In this document: piece by piece, positions 26,201-35,154 of the stretch
Layout of the letters: every line of letters starts with the position of its first letter
Position numbering within the stretch: position 1 is the stretch's first letter
Assembly: GCF_014648655.1 (NCBI RefSeq)
Contig: NZ_BMRN01000043.1
Span: forward strand, 1 to 58,030
Length of the DNA stretch: 58,030 nucleotides
Direction of reading: 5' to 3'
Origin: Streptomyces atratus
Lineage (GTDB): Bacteria > Actinomycetota > Actinomycetes > Streptomycetales > Streptomycetaceae
Position numbers and translations under genes: made by a program
Notes under the pieces: model-generated
What the model was told of the DNA's origin: nothing
The model's database searches: none
The model's input: the letters and a program-made list of their open reading frames with translations, nothing else

Positions 26201-29200
26201 CCTCCGGGCGCGGGGCCCGGGCCGCTTCGGGCAGCGCGACGTCGGCGTACAGCTCCTCCCCGTGCCTCCAGGCGGCGTGCATGCCCTGGAAGGCGGGGCC
26301 GTAACGCAGCCCGTCGGCGGCCAGACGCTCGTACGGTCCGGTCCCCGGACCGTCGGCATGCAGCGGCGTCGCCGCCTCCGGCGGCCAGGACGCGTGCGGC
26401 CGGGGCGCGCCGCCGGTCTCGGTGGCGGCCGCTTTCCGGTTCGCGGGCGGCTGCGCCGGCGAAAGAGTGCCGGAGGCGTTGCGGAGCCAGGGCTGGTCAC
26501 CTGCCGGAGTGTGCGGCCGGGAGTGGAAGAGCACGGTCCGCCGTCCCGCGTCGTCCGCCCCCGCCACCTTCACCTGCAAGGCGGCGGCACCGTCCGAGGG
26601 CAAGGGCAGCGGCGCGGTCAGAACGAGCTCGTCCAGGACGGCCGCGCCCACCAACTCACCGGCGTGGAGTGCCATTTCGACGAAGGCGGTCGCCGGCAGC
26701 AAGATCTCCCCAGCCACCACATGGTCGGCAAGCCACGGCTGGTCGCGCACCGAGAGCACCCCGCTCAGCAGCAACCCGTCGTCGTCGGCCGTGCGGGTGT
26801 CCGACCGCAGGAACGGATGAGTGGGCTCGGCCTTCGGGGACATGGGCGGAAGTCCCGGGGCGGGCTCCAGCCAGTACCGGCGGCGCTGGAAGGCGTACAT
26901 GGGCAGGCCGACGCGTCGCCCGCCGCGCGCGGCGAAGACGGCCCGCCAGTCGACGGGCACGCCGTGGGCGTGCAGCGCGGCCAGCGTGTCGAGCAGGGCG
27001 TCCGCTTCCGGCCGCGTCCCGCGCAGTGTCGGCAGGACCAGCGGTGCCGGGCCCCGCTTGCCGCCCGCTTCGCCCGTGTCCGGGTCCGCCGGGGCCGGTC
27101 CGGACGAGGCGAGGCAATCGCGCACCAGGCCGGTGAGCACCCCGTCCGGCCCCAGTTCGACGTAGTGTGCCGCGCCTCGCTCACCCAGGTGCGCCACCGA
27201 ATCGGCGAAGCGGACCGGACGGCGGACATGGTCCACCCAGAACTCCGGTGTGCACAGCTCCTCGTCGGTGGCCGCCCGGCCCTGCACGGCGCTGATCAGG
27301 GGCAGCTTCGGCGCGGTGAAGGACAGCCGCCGGACGACGTCCGCGAATTCGGCCAGCACGGGCTCCATCCGAGCGGAGTGGAAGGCATGGCCGACCCGCA
27401 GTGGTGTCACCGAACGGCCCCGCTCCCGGAAGTGCGCGGCGGCCTCCCGCACCGCGGCCTCGTCGCCGGAGACGACCACCGAGGCGGGCCCGTTGACCGC
27501 GGCGATCTCCACCGCGCCCCCGGTCCCGGCGAGGTGGGCGGCCACCTCGTCCGCGCCGACGGCCACAGCCGCCATCGCGCCGCCCGGAGGCAGCGCGTCC
27601 ATCAGCCGGCCCCGGACCGCCACCAGTGTGCACGCATCCGCGAGGGACAACACCCCGGCGACATGTGCCGCCGTCACCTCACCCACCGAGTGCCCGGCCA
27701 CCAGGCCGGGGCGCACCCCCCAGGCCTCGAACTGCCGGAACAGGGCCGCCTCCAGGGCGAAGAGCGCCGGCTGCGCGAACCGGGTCGTGTGCAGCAGCGC
27801 GCCCGTCTCCGTACCGGGTCCGGCGAACATGACGTCCCGCAGCGGCACCGGCAGCAGCGTGTCGAGCAGGGCACAGCACTCGTCCAACGAACGGGCGAAG
27901 GCCGGATGCAGATCCCGCGACTCGTACAGTTCACGGCCCATACCGGCGCGCTGGCTGCCCTGGCCGGTGAACAGCAGGGCCGGCGGGCCGTGGTGGCGGG
28001 ACGTACCGGTGCGCACTCCGGGCCGGCCGTCGTCCTCCGCCACGGCCCGTAGGGAGCCGAGCAGTTCGGCACGGTCCCGGGCCACCACCACGGCCCGGTG
28101 CTCGAAGGCGGTACGCGTGGTGGCGAGCGAGTACCCGATGTCCACCAGGGACGCGTCAGGGGCGGCGACCACATGGTCGTGCAGGCGTAGAGCCTGGGCC
28201 CGCAGCCCCGGCACGCTCCTGGCCGACACCGGAAAGGCCACCGCGGCCGGTCCGGGATGTGCCGCACCTTCCAGCACCGCCCCGGGCCCGACGCGGCCGC
28301 TCGCGGTCCCATCGTCCGCCACGGCAGGCGGCGGTGCGGCCTCCCCAACGCGCGGAGCCTCTTCGAGCACCACATGGGCGTTGGTGCCGCTGATCCCGAA
28401 CGAGGACACCCCCAACCGGCGCTGACGGTCCGTCGCAGGCCACTCCACCGCCCGGGTCAGCAGCGCGATCCGCCCCGTCGACCAGTCGACACGGGGGGTC
28501 GGCTCGTCGGCGTGCAGCGTACGCGGCAGCACGCCGTGCCGCATCGCCTGCACCATTTTGATCACGCCGGCCACTCCGGCGGCGGCCTGGGTGTGACCGA
28601 TGTTCGACTTCACCGAGCCCAGCCGGAGGGGACGTTGCCGCGCCTGGCGCCCGTACGTCGCGAAGAAGGCCTCCGCCTCGATGACGTCCCCCAGCCGGGT
28701 GCCGGTGCCGTGCGCCTCCACCGCGTCGATGTCCCCGGCATTCAGCCCCGCGTCCACGAGTGCCTGCCGGATCACCCGCTGCTGCGCCGGTCCGTGCGGT
28801 GCGGTCAGCCCGTTGCTCGCCCCGTCCTGGTTCACCGCCGAGCCGCGTACCACAGCCAGTACCGGAAGTCCGGCGCGGCGCGCCTCGGACAACCGGCTCA
28901 GCAGCAGCATTCCAGCGCCCTCGGCCCACCCCGTGCCGTCGGCCGATGCGCCGAACGCCTTGCAGCGGCCGTCCGGAGCCAGCGCCCGCTGGCGACTGAA
29001 CTCCACGAACGACGAGGGCCCCGACATCACCGTGGCGCCGCCGGCCAACGCGAAGGCACACTCACCCCGGCGCAGCGCCTGGGCCGCCAGGTGAAGGGCC
29101 ACCAGGGACGAGGAACACGCCGTGTCCACGGTGATGGCCGGGCCTTCGAGGCCGAAGGTGTAGGCGATACGACCCGAGGCGATGCTTCCGGCGTTGCCGA

Positions 29201-31598
29201 GGCCGAGGTACCCCTCGACATGCTCGGGCGTCCTTGTCAGGTGGCGGGCGTAGTCGCTGTACATCAGCCCGACGTACACCCCGGTCGCCGAGCCGCGCAG
29301 GGTGCCGGGGACGAGACCGGCGTGCTCGAAGGCCTCCCACGCCACTTCGAGCAGCAGCCGGTGCTGCGGGTCCATGGCCAGCGCCTCGCGGGGAGAGATG
29401 CCGAAGAAGCCGGGGTCGAAGCGGTCCGCACCGGAGAGGAAACCGCCTTCGCGCACATACGTCCGTCCGGGCCGCCCGGGATCCGGGTCGTACAACGCCC
29501 GGGTGTCCCAGCCCCGGTCGGTGGGGAAGGGACCGATGGCGTCCCTCCCGTCGGCCACCAGCCGCCACAGTTCCTCGGGAGAGGTCACGTCTCCGGGATA
29601 GCGGCATGCCATCCCCACGATCACCACGGGGTCGTCGTCCGACCGGGCCGCACTCCGGTTCACAGGCCCGGCGGCGGCCGGCGCGGCGGCGTTCCGTGCC
29701 CCGAGGTGGGCGGCGAGCGCGGCGGCCGTGGGAAAGTCGAAGGCGACGGCTTCGGAGAGCGGCAGGCCGGTGACCGCCGACAACCGCTCCCGCAGCACCG
29801 TCGCCGTCAGGGAGTCCATACCCAGGTCCCGCAGTGCCGTGCCCGGTTCCACCGCCTCAGCGGTACAGCCGAGCACGGCCGCCACCTCGTTCCGCACCAG
29901 GGTCAGCAGGTCCTCCGGCGGCTTCCCGGTGGCCTCCGCGCCCAGCGCCCGCGCCGGCCGGCCGGCGAGGTTCCGCCGCAGGATCTTCCCGGAGGCGGTA
30001 CGGGGAATCTCCTCCACCTCGAACAGCTCGACGGGTACCTTGAAGCCGGACAGTTCCGCACGGCAGGTGGCGAGGATGCGCCCCCTGTCCAGCCCGCCGC
30101 CACCGGGCTCGGGGACCAGATAGCCGACCGGCACCTCGCCGAAGACGGGGTGCGGGCGTCCGGCCACGGCGGCGTCCGCCACCCCCGGCAGCCGACGCAG
30201 CACCGCCTCCACTTCCGAAGGGTGGATGTTCACCCCGCCGCGAATGATCAGATCACTGGCCCGGCCGGTGATCGACAGTCCACCGAAGGCATCGATCCTG
30301 GCCAGGTCACCGGTGCGGAACCAGCCGTCGCGCAGCACTTCCGCGGTGGCTTCCGGCCTGCCGTGGTAACCGGCCATGACCCCGGGCCCGTTGACCCACA
30401 ACTCGCCCTCGCCCGTGTCCCGGCCGTCGGGGCCCCCGCCGACCCGGACCCGGGTGCCGGGCAGCACCCGGCCGCACGTCCCGGACGCCGCCGCCCCGTC
30501 CGGCGCCGGCATGGTGACCGGGCCCGCCTCCGTGCTGCCGTAGTGCTCCAGATAGGGGACACGGCAGAGCGCCTCGAAGGACTCGCGGAACCCGGGCCCC
30601 GCCGCGGCACCACCGCTGACGCAAGCCCGCAGCTCGGGGGCGCCGAGACCGGTGCCGTCGTTGCCGCCCCCCTCGCCCCGGACCGCGTCGAGCAGCGCCG
30701 AATACGTGGTCGGGACCCCGCCGAGCAGAGTGAACGAGGCTTCCTCGCACCGAAGTTCGCCGAGCACGCCCGCCACCGAGAACCGGGGCAGCAGCATCGC
30801 GCTCGCCCCCACCGCGGTCACCCCGAGGAAGCATACGATCTGACTCATCGCGTGATGGAGGGGCAACGGCCACAGCACGCGGTCCCGTTCGGACAGGCCC
30901 AGGACACCGACGAGCCCCGCTGCGACGGGCGCGAGGCGGTTGCGCTGGGTGGACAGGACGCCCTTGGGCGTGCCGGAGGAGCCCGAGGTGTAGAGCAGCC
31001 AGGCCACTTCGTCCAGGGCGAGATCGTCCCGCGCCGGCGTCCGCGGCTCCGTACCCGCCAACTCCTCGTACCGCAGAACGCCGCCCGCGACCGCGATCGC
31101 GGCGGGCCGGCCCCCGGTTCCGCCGGCCTCGTCCGCCGGCTCCTCGAAGTCCGCGCACCAAGGCGAGTTCCCGTCCCCGTCCTCGGCGCCGCCCTGGGCC
31201 ACCACCACGGTCAGCCCGGGGCGCAACGGCAGCGTTCGCCGCCGCGTCAGGCAGGCGCTATCGGTGATGAGCACCCGTGCCCCGCTGTCGTCCAGCAAGC
31301 GGGTCAGCTCCTCCTCCGAGTTCCCGGGGTCCAGAGGTACGCCCACGCCGCTCGCCCGGGTGACGGCGAGCAGGCTCTCGACCGCCTCGACACGGTTGCC
31401 GAGCAGTACGGCCACCCGGTCACCGCGCGCCAGGCCGAGTCCTGCCAGGTGACCGGCCAGCCGTGCGGTTCTCCTTTCCAGCTCCTGGTAGGTCACCCGC
31501 CTGAGCCGGTCCTGGAAACAGACCTTGTCCCCGAGGCGCCGGGCGTGGTACCCGAGCAGTTCCGGCAGTGTTTTGACGATGTCGGCGTGCGTACCCAC
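23208..31598 (-). CDS. One-module type I polyketide synthase: CoA ligase-ACP-KS-AT-DH-KR-ACP-TE
   Basis: This 2796-residue protein carries a loading and an extension module plus release domain. An acyl-CoA ligase (YTSGSSGTPKG near 208) and ACP (GMDSLT near 594) load a carboxylic acid. KS has DTACSSS near 826, EAHGTGT and KSNIGHT. AT has GHSVGE near 1301 and HAFH, predicting malonyl-CoA. DH has HVVAGEILLP near 1624 and DAALH. KR has GGTGSLG near 2131, LDD (B-type) and an active-site Tyr in QANYAAAN. The second ACP has GLDSLA near 2427. The DEBS-like TE has GRSAGGW near 2659. One round without an enoylreductase predicts a two-carbon-longer 2-enoic acid, released as acid or ester. I chose the GTG at 31598 because AAGGAGG precedes it. 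No tailoring genes adjoin. Confidence 0.95.
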   Translation of the reverse strand: MGTHADIVKTLPELLGYHARRLGDKVCFQDRLRRVTYQELERRTARLAGHLAGLGLARGDRVAVLLGNRVEAVESLLAVTRASGVGVPLDPGNSEEELTRLLDDSGARVLITDSACLTRRRTLPLRPGLTVVVAQGGAEDGDGNSPWCADFEEPADEAGGTGGRPAAIAVAGGVLRYEELAGTEPRTPARDDLALDEVAWLLYTSGSSGTPKGVLSTQRNRLAPVAAGLVGVLGLSERDRVLWPLPLHHAMSQIVCFLGVTAVGASAMLLPRFSVAGVLGELRCEEASFTLLGGVPTTYSALLDAVRGEGGGNDGTGLGAPELRACVSGGAAAGPGFRESFEALCRVPYLEHYGSTEAGPVTMPAPDGAAASGTCGRVLPGTRVRVGGGPDGRDTGEGELWVNGPGVMAGYHGRPEATAEVLRDGWFRTGDLARIDAFGGLSITGRASDLIIRGGVNIHPSEVEAVLRRLPGVADAAVAGRPHPVFGEVPVGYLVPEPGGGGLDRGRILATCRAELSGFKVPVELFEVEEIPRTASGKILRRNLAGRPARALGAEATGKPPEDLLTLVRNEVAAVLGCTAEAVEPGTALRDLGMDSLTATVLRERLSAVTGLPLSEAVAFDFPTAAALAAHLGARNAAAPAAAGPVNRSAARSDDDPVVIVGMACRYPGDVTSPEELWRLVADGRDAIGPFPTDRGWDTRALYDPDPGRPGRTYVREGGFLSGADRFDPGFFGISPREALAMDPQHRLLLEVAWEAFEHAGLVPGTLRGSATGVYVGLMYSDYARHLTRTPEHVEGYLGLGNAGSIASGRIAYTFGLEGPAITVDTACSSSLVALHLAAQALRRGECAFALAGGATVMSGPSSFVEFSRQRALAPDGRCKAFGASADGTGWAEGAGMLLLSRLSEARRAGLPVLAVVRGSAVNQDGASNGLTAPHGPAQQRVIRQALVDAGLNAGDIDAVEAHGTGTRLGDVIEAEAFFATYGRQARQRPLRLGSVKSNIGHTQAAAGVAGVIKMVQAMRHGVLPRTLHADEPTPRVDWSTGRIALLTRAVEWPATDRQRRLGVSSFGISGTNAHVVLEEAPRVGEAAPPPAVADDGTASGRVGPGAVLEGAAHPGPAAVAFPVSARSVPGLRAQALRLHDHVVAAPDASLVDIGYSLATTRTAFEHRAVVVARDRAELLGSLRAVAEDDGRPGVRTGTSRHHGPPALLFTGQGSQRAGMGRELYESRDLHPAFARSLDECCALLDTLLPVPLRDVMFAGPGTETGALLHTTRFAQPALFALEAALFRQFEAWGVRPGLVAGHSVGEVTAAHVAGVLSLADACTLVAVRGRLMDALPPGGAMAAVAVGADEVAAHLAGTGGAVEIAAVNGPASVVVSGDEAAVREAAAHFRERGRSVTPLRVGHAFHSARMEPVLAEFADVVRRLSFTAPKLPLISAVQGRAATDEELCTPEFWVDHVRRPVRFADSVAHLGERGAAHYVELGPDGVLTGLVRDCLASSGPAPADPDTGEAGGKRGPAPLVLPTLRGTRPEADALLDTLAALHAHGVPVDWRAVFAARGGRRVGLPMYAFQRRRYWLEPAPGLPPMSPKAEPTHPFLRSDTRTADDDGLLLSGVLSVRDQPWLADHVVAGEILLPATAFVEMALHAGELVGAAVLDELVLTAPLPLPSDGAAALQVKVAGADDAGRRTVLFHSRPHTPAGDQPWLRNASGTLSPAQPPANRKAAATETGGAPRPHASWPPEAATPLHADGPGTGPYERLAADGLRYGPAFQGMHAAWRHGEELYADVALPEAARAPRPEVGGPGFVLHPALLDAALHALALESLVSNGSGTAGPAADGLSLPFAFSGVRVHTTRVQRLRVRVTPGPDGQAGVELTDDTGSPVATIRSLTLRPLPRTGSAMADAVNGALHRTDWVPLTEPPAPAAMPRWGVLGTAGTRLVDVLAPPGSGIPVYPGPAACDASSAVVVAPCPPPPDTTGGAQDQAAGLLRAADWALRLVQEWLAEPHLSRSRLVLVTSGAITSADDGFPVDGAGRGNDGRSGETASVPLHTPVWGLVRSALRENPGRFALIDVDEHPDSWSALPALPAASEPEAAVRRGTVYVPKLVPLATAAPMPGKRRPLGPEGTVLVTGGTGSLGMLVARHLVTAHGVRHLLLAGRRGPDAPGARELVTELREAGAQVTVHACDVADRTALAALLDAVPAAHPLTGVVHTAGVLDDGVVAALTTDRLRRVLHPKADAALALHELTRGHDLAVFALFSSVAGTFGSAGQANYAAANCVLDALARHRGRLGLPGTSIVWGPWRQNDGMMARLGDADRQRMARSGFVPLGPEEGLVLFDAAVAGDEPVVVAARLAPAALRGGDPAANRLRTPAADAGGDRLGRAPAAAPPGEQGGVLLTKVRILAARVLGHGEEAGEIDEDTLLADLGLDSLAAVDLRNELAAWTGLALPSTLLFDFPTPRALAAELTRRYATEAPPVGAASDGPVRPEAAGPPGSPGRPAGDCAEGGPEAGARPDARVRAADAPHAGGATDSLGALFRTACARGQSWDGMALLTVAARLRPVFDRSGAPIATHEPVTLAAGGTGARLVCSPALSALSGPQEYARLGAGLRGLRPVSAVRHPGFGPREALPATLDALVTAQATAVRVAAAEGALVLLGRSAGGWVAHAVAERLESEGAAPVAVVLVDTYPPVHGDRGQALSAMTSDMLRRAAEFASADPDRLTAMARYFELFSDWKPVPLACPTLYVRARDPLPGTEPAPNWSLPHAEVTVPGDHFTVLEEHARTTALAVHRWLGSRL

Positions 31599-31703
31599 CG
31601 CATGACCTCCTTGAGACGACCCGTCGTTGAGGATGACGGCACGGTTCACCGGGTTGCCTCCCGGCGATGGGTGGACCGCGTCGGGACCCTCCTTGCGCCT
31701 TTC

Positions 31704-31860
31704 TCAAGGTCCGCGGCCGCCACGACTACCCGACCGCCACTTGTCTGCTGATCAACGCCGACGCGGGCGGCTCCAACGGCTACCGCACCCGCGCCTGAAA
31801 GACGGGAACTCGCCGCTCCAGCCACCGAGGCAGGCCTGGACATCACGGTCTGCTCCAGGC
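31704..31860 (+). pseudogene. ISAzo13-like transposase fragment
   Basis: Translation gives RGRHDYPTATCLLINADAGG, then SNGYRTRA and, after a TGA where Trp is expected (WK), ELAAPATEAGLDITVC. This is the DDE-type core of ISAzo13-family transposases, which I recognise from memory. The fragment lacks both ends, and the following HxPPGTSKWN motif is missing. It lies just upstream of the PKS start, on the opposite strand. Confidence 0.65.
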
Positions 31861-32006
31861 AGGTGTGTCTCTGCGTCGGGAATCTCAGCCCACGCGGCTG
31901 GCGCCGGAACGGCCTCGCTCGGCTCCACACACCAGGCATCGTCCGGCAAGGCGTACTGGAACCGGAGGGCGTAGTGACGGCCTGCATGAACACGCAGCTC
32001 CGGCAT
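31856..32006 (-). pseudogene. Possible N-terminal gene fragment truncated by the transposase relic
   Basis: A leftward frame from the ATG at 32006 reads about 50 residues of protein-like sequence (HYALRFQYALPDDAW) before it runs into the antisense of the transposase fragment. I do not recognise the family. The rest of 32007-32237 holds only a short 9-bp tandem repeat (GCGAGTATC, 32043-32060) and nothing else I can name. Confidence 0.3.
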
Positions 32007-32237
32007 GTCCGCAGGCTGCCACAGCTGCCGTGTCGGAGTCTCGCGAGTATCGCGAGTATCGCGCTCGGCACCCGGTGCAGGACCCAGTCAGCGTTTGCGG
32101 GACACCCTTGGACAAGTCCCATCGTTACTGGGAGCACTCTTCGTGTTTTCGATCCCACCTCGGACACCCGCCCATTGAAAGATCGAGGTTGCACCCCCTT
32201 TTTTCAATTGATCAGCCGGACTTCGGAACAGTTCTGG

Positions 32238-34205
32238 TCAGGAGACCTTCCACAGCCAGCAGCCGTCGTCATAAGGAACGCCGAAATGCGTGTTCTTGCT
32301 GCTTTCTTTGGAAGTTGCGCCTGCGAGGGTTCCACCGTCAGGGCTGAATGCAAGAGAGTGGGTTGTGTTGCCCGTGAGAGTGCCGGTGGTCCGGCGGGTG
32401 GCCAGGTCCCACAGCCGTACGCCGTCCGGTCCTCCAGTGGCAAGCGTCTTGCCATCGGAGGTGACTGCCATCGTGTACGTCTCTCCCGTGGCAAGAGTGG
32501 CGATGATGCGCCTCGTGGTCGTGTCCCACAGCCGGCTTCCACCCGAACCGCTGGTCATGAGTTTGCTGTGGGAGATGAACGCCACCGCGTGTGTCCACTC
32601 GCTGACGGGGAGAGCGGTGAAGTGCTGGCCAGCCACGTCCCAGAGCCAGCACCCGTGGTCGTTGGCGCATGCGACCATCTTGCCGTCCGGGCTGAATGCC
32701 ACAGCCTGCACGTCGTGTTTTGTCGATGTTGCGATGACGTTTCCCGTGGTCACGTCCAGCAATCGGAAGGCGTCCTTCCTGTCCTCGGCATTGCCGGAGT
32801 CGTCGACCATGCCCGCCTTGGCGCCGCCGCATGCGAGCATTTTGCTGTCGGGGCTGAATGCCACCGGCCGTATGTCGAACTGCTGGGGGGCGCTCAGTTC
32901 GGTGACGGTGACGCCGGTGACCGAGTCCCGCAGTCGCACGTCAAAGTATCCGCCGGTGGCAAAGATTTTTCCATCGGGGCTGAACGCCACAGATCCTATG
33001 GAGTTCTGATCGCTGGGGAGATCGGCGATGCTTTCTCCGGTGGCTGCGTCCCTGAGTTGTGAGTCAGATCCAACGCGGACAAGGGTCTTGCCGTCGGGGC
33101 TGAACGCCACCTCGGCGGTGCCCGAACCGGTGAGCTTTTTCGTTCCGCTGGTTTCGGCGGTGAACTTGGGCCATAGCTTCACCCCGGCCCCTACCCCCGG
33201 GCCGGCAACCGCAAGCATCCCGAGGACAAGGGTGCGCCGGCGGACGCCTTTGCGGGTCCTCGGCGTCTCCGGCTGATGGGTCGGTTCTGCACGGTCAGGC
33301 GCACTGGGCTGGGATGGGGGTGTCGCCTGCCTGGCAGTCGGCTCGTGCGGCCGTGTTTCGGTCGGCGGATCCGCCATGGCCGATGCTGGTCCAGGGGGCC
33401 GGGCCGTTTTGGCGGCCGCACGATTGTGGAAGCGGATTTGCTGGGCGACGGTGTTCTGCGCGAACTGCTGAGGCTCGGGACTTCCCTGTTCGCGTAGCCG
33501 GGCGCGGATCCGGCGCCAGACCCGGTCCATACTCAGCGAAGGCCCAGCGCCAGGGATGCCCTCGTTCAGGACATTGATCAGCTCACCCGTGAACTCCGGG
33601 TAGTCCGCACCCGGTTGGACGAACGAGCGCTGTGTGGGCGGTGCGGAGGTCAATACCAGATTGCCGTAATCATCCGCATCACCATCTGCGTCGTGTGCCG
33701 GGATGTGTGGCTCGTTGAGGGCTCGCGCGAGGTCGGAGCGGCTTGGCACGGTGCTGGCGTCCATGCCGCCGGCCAGGCCGCTGTAGCAGCAGTCCAGCAC
33801 AAGCAGCCGGTAACGCGCTCTGTAGCCGGCCTGTCGCATGACATCACGCAGGGTCAGATAGGACAGGGTCCCGATCTGCGGGTGATCGGCATCCGCGTCC
33901 GGCAGGGCCAGGTAGAGACGCTCGTCGCGGTCACGGAGTCCGTGTCCGGCGAAATAGACCACCAATGTTCCGGTCGCTGCTCTGGCGGCGTCGCGAACAG
34001 CGCCCAGGATATCTTCCGCAGAAATGTTCGTGTCGAGCACGGCGACATGGTCGTCGGGTAGACCCCACACCGTGGGGTCCTGAAGCAACGTGGCTAGGCG
34101 CTTTGCCGCAGCAGCCGCCGCGGGCAGAGGCGCCAGATCCGGGTGAGTGTAGGCATTGACGCCGACGAGTACGGCCCGGCTGGCGCTGGGATCAGGAACC
34201 GTCAT
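32238..34205 (-). CDS. Caspase-like peptidase with C-terminal WD40 propeller
   Basis: The 655-residue protein begins with a caspase/metacaspase-type C14 domain (residues 10-240): catalytic His in YFAGHG (88) and Cys in LDCCYSG (140). A Pro/Thr-rich linker follows, then a hydrophobic segment (TLVLGMLAVAGPGVGAGV) that may cross the membrane. Seven WD40-like repeats (VAFSPDGK ... LRD/LWD) should form one complete propeller. Such actinobacterial proteins are thought to act in conflict or cell-death systems, where the propeller senses a trigger and frees the protease. I chose the ATG at 34205; it overlaps the upstream EACC1-like gene by 14 bp. Upstream extension is shadow. The target protein is unknown. 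Confidence 0.9.
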   Translation of the reverse strand: MTVPDPSASRAVLVGVNAYTHPDLAPLPAAAAAAKRLATLLQDPTVWGLPDDHVAVLDTNISAEDILGAVRDAARAATGTLVVYFAGHGLRDRDERLYLALPDADADHPQIGTLSYLTLRDVMRQAGYRARYRLLVLDCCYSGLAGGMDASTVPSRSDLARALNEPHIPAHDADGDADDYGNLVLTSAPPTQRSFVQPGADYPEFTGELINVLNEGIPGAGPSLSMDRVWRRIRARLREQGSPEPQQFAQNTVAQQIRFHNRAAAKTARPPGPASAMADPPTETRPHEPTARQATPPSQPSAPDRAEPTHQPETPRTRKGVRRRTLVLGMLAVAGPGVGAGVKLWPKFTAETSGTKKLTGSGTAEVAFSPDGKTLVRVGSDSQLRDAATGESIADLPSDQNSIGSVAFSPDGKIFATGGYFDVRLRDSVTGVTVTELSAPQQFDIRPVAFSPDSKMLACGGAKAGMVDDSGNAEDRKDAFRLLDVTTGNVIATSTKHDVQAVAFSPDGKMVACANDHGCWLWDVAGQHFTALPVSEWTHAVAFISHSKLMTSGSGGSRLWDTTTRRIIATLATGETYTMAVTSDGKTLATGGPDGVRLWDLATRRTTGTLTGNTTHSLAFSPDGGTLAGATSKESSKNTHFGVPYDDGCWLWKVS

Positions 34206-34650
34206 CGGGCTCGCCGCCGGGCGGTGTACCGCCTCCGGCAGGGGACGACGAAATCGTAGGTGGGGTCCCGAGGTCAGGGGCGGCCAGCGCGCGGGCGATC
34301 CGGGCCGCGTCTTCCGGTGAGCCGTCCTCGATGACGATGCGGGAGTTGCCATGTTCGACGACCAGTCGCGCGGCCGACCGCTGTCGAGGTGGAAGCGAGG
34401 CACGGAAAGTCTGATGCGCATAGACAAGTGACGCCACTGAGAATCCGGAGGACAGGGCCAGGTCGAGCCATCCGATCAGGTCTCCTGACATCCCGCCGTC
34501 ACCAGTGGCCGTGCGGACCCGCCGGATTTCCGTATACGGACCCACGCTGCGGTCCTGGGCAAGCCAATCCGCGAACAACGCAGTCAAGCCCACCCCTGCG
34601 TCGGCATCACGGTCCATGCCGCTGCCCTCGATACGGATACGCACATCCAC
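34192..34650 (-). CDS. EACC1-like small partner of the caspase effector
   Basis: A 152-residue protein with beta-rich N-terminus (VRIRIEGSG), a hydrophobic segment around residues 50-75 (LALSSGFSVASLVYAH), and a C-terminal LVVEHGNSRIVIEDGSPEDAAR strand-helix. The tail is Gly/Pro-rich. This matches my memory of the effector-associated constant component 1 family, which accompanies caspase, trypsin or other effectors in bacterial NTP-dependent conflict systems. Its role is probably to tether or couple the effector. Start choice is uncertain: GTG at 34650 or TTG at 34656. A TAGGGT -10-like box lies at 34679-34684 on this strand. The 14-bp overlap with the caspase gene implies coupling. Confidence 0.75.
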   Translation of the reverse strand: MDVRIRIEGSGMDRDADAGVGLTALFADWLAQDRSVGPYTEIRRVRTATGDGGMSGDLIGWLDLALSSGFSVASLVYAHQTFRASLPPRQRSAARLVVEHGNSRIVIEDGSPEDAARIARALAAPDLGTPPTISSSPAGGGTPPGGEPDDGS

Positions 34651-34863
34651 CCCCAACTAGCCGGCGCACCTTGCGCTCACCCTACGCCGCCACTGTTCAC
34701 ACCAGCCAAGTCTCGGCGAACGAGGAGCATACGTTCCAGACAACTACGCGGTGCACCAACTCGGATCAGCGGCGATCCGGCCATTCCAGGACCCGGTAGT
34801 CGCGAGTTCGACTGCTGCGTCGAGGCCGGGTGGCCGGCTCCGGTCTCCAGCATTCGGCGCACC

Positions 34864-35154
34864 GTGTGGCACTACAGCAAGACAGTCGACGTGCCGCTGT
34901 ACCGGGCGGGTGACCTCGGCATGGTGCTGCAGATCGAGGACGTCGACCGGGAGAAGGTCGGGGCCCTCCTGTTGCGGCAGGCCTCTCCGTTGCGGAAGTT
35001 CGTGACGCTCGCGCCGAAGCGCGCGGACGCAGTGCACGTGTTCGCGGCCCGGCTGAGAAAGGAGCACGGGTTGGCGTCCTGGTCCCGGTACGCCAACCTG
35101 GCCAACCACTGGTTCGTCGACCGGGAACCGCGTGAGGACGGCACGCCCCGCTAG
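34864..35154 (+). CDS. Hypothetical protein, possibly truncated
   Basis: A 96-residue product I do not recognise. It reads like a soluble mixed alpha/beta protein (YRAGDLGMVLQIEDVDREK, then a basic helix and a terminal NLANHWFVDREP). Protein-like sequence (CCVEAGWPAPVSSIRRTVW) continues upstream in the same frame without a start codon. The GTG at 34864 may therefore not be the true start, and the gene may have lost its 5' end. No ribosome site is seen. Confidence 0.45.
   Translation: MWHYSKTVDVPLYRAGDLGMVLQIEDVDREKVGALLLRQASPLRKFVTLAPKRADAVHVFAARLRKEHGLASWSRYANLANHWFVDREPREDGTPR

Noticed and set aside
28257..31751. Very long rightward open frame antisense to the PKS
   Set aside because: Composition is arginine/glycine/proline-rich, with no domain; the opposite strand carries intact PKS and ligase motifs. 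High GC makes such antisense frames common.
32041..32063. GCGAGTATC tandem repeat
   Set aside because: Only about two and a half copies of a 9-mer; too short to treat as more than chance in decayed DNA.
34679..34684. Leaderless start for the EACC1-like gene
   Set aside because: The GTG 7-9 nt after this -10-like box is out of frame with the protein, so a short leader is more likely.
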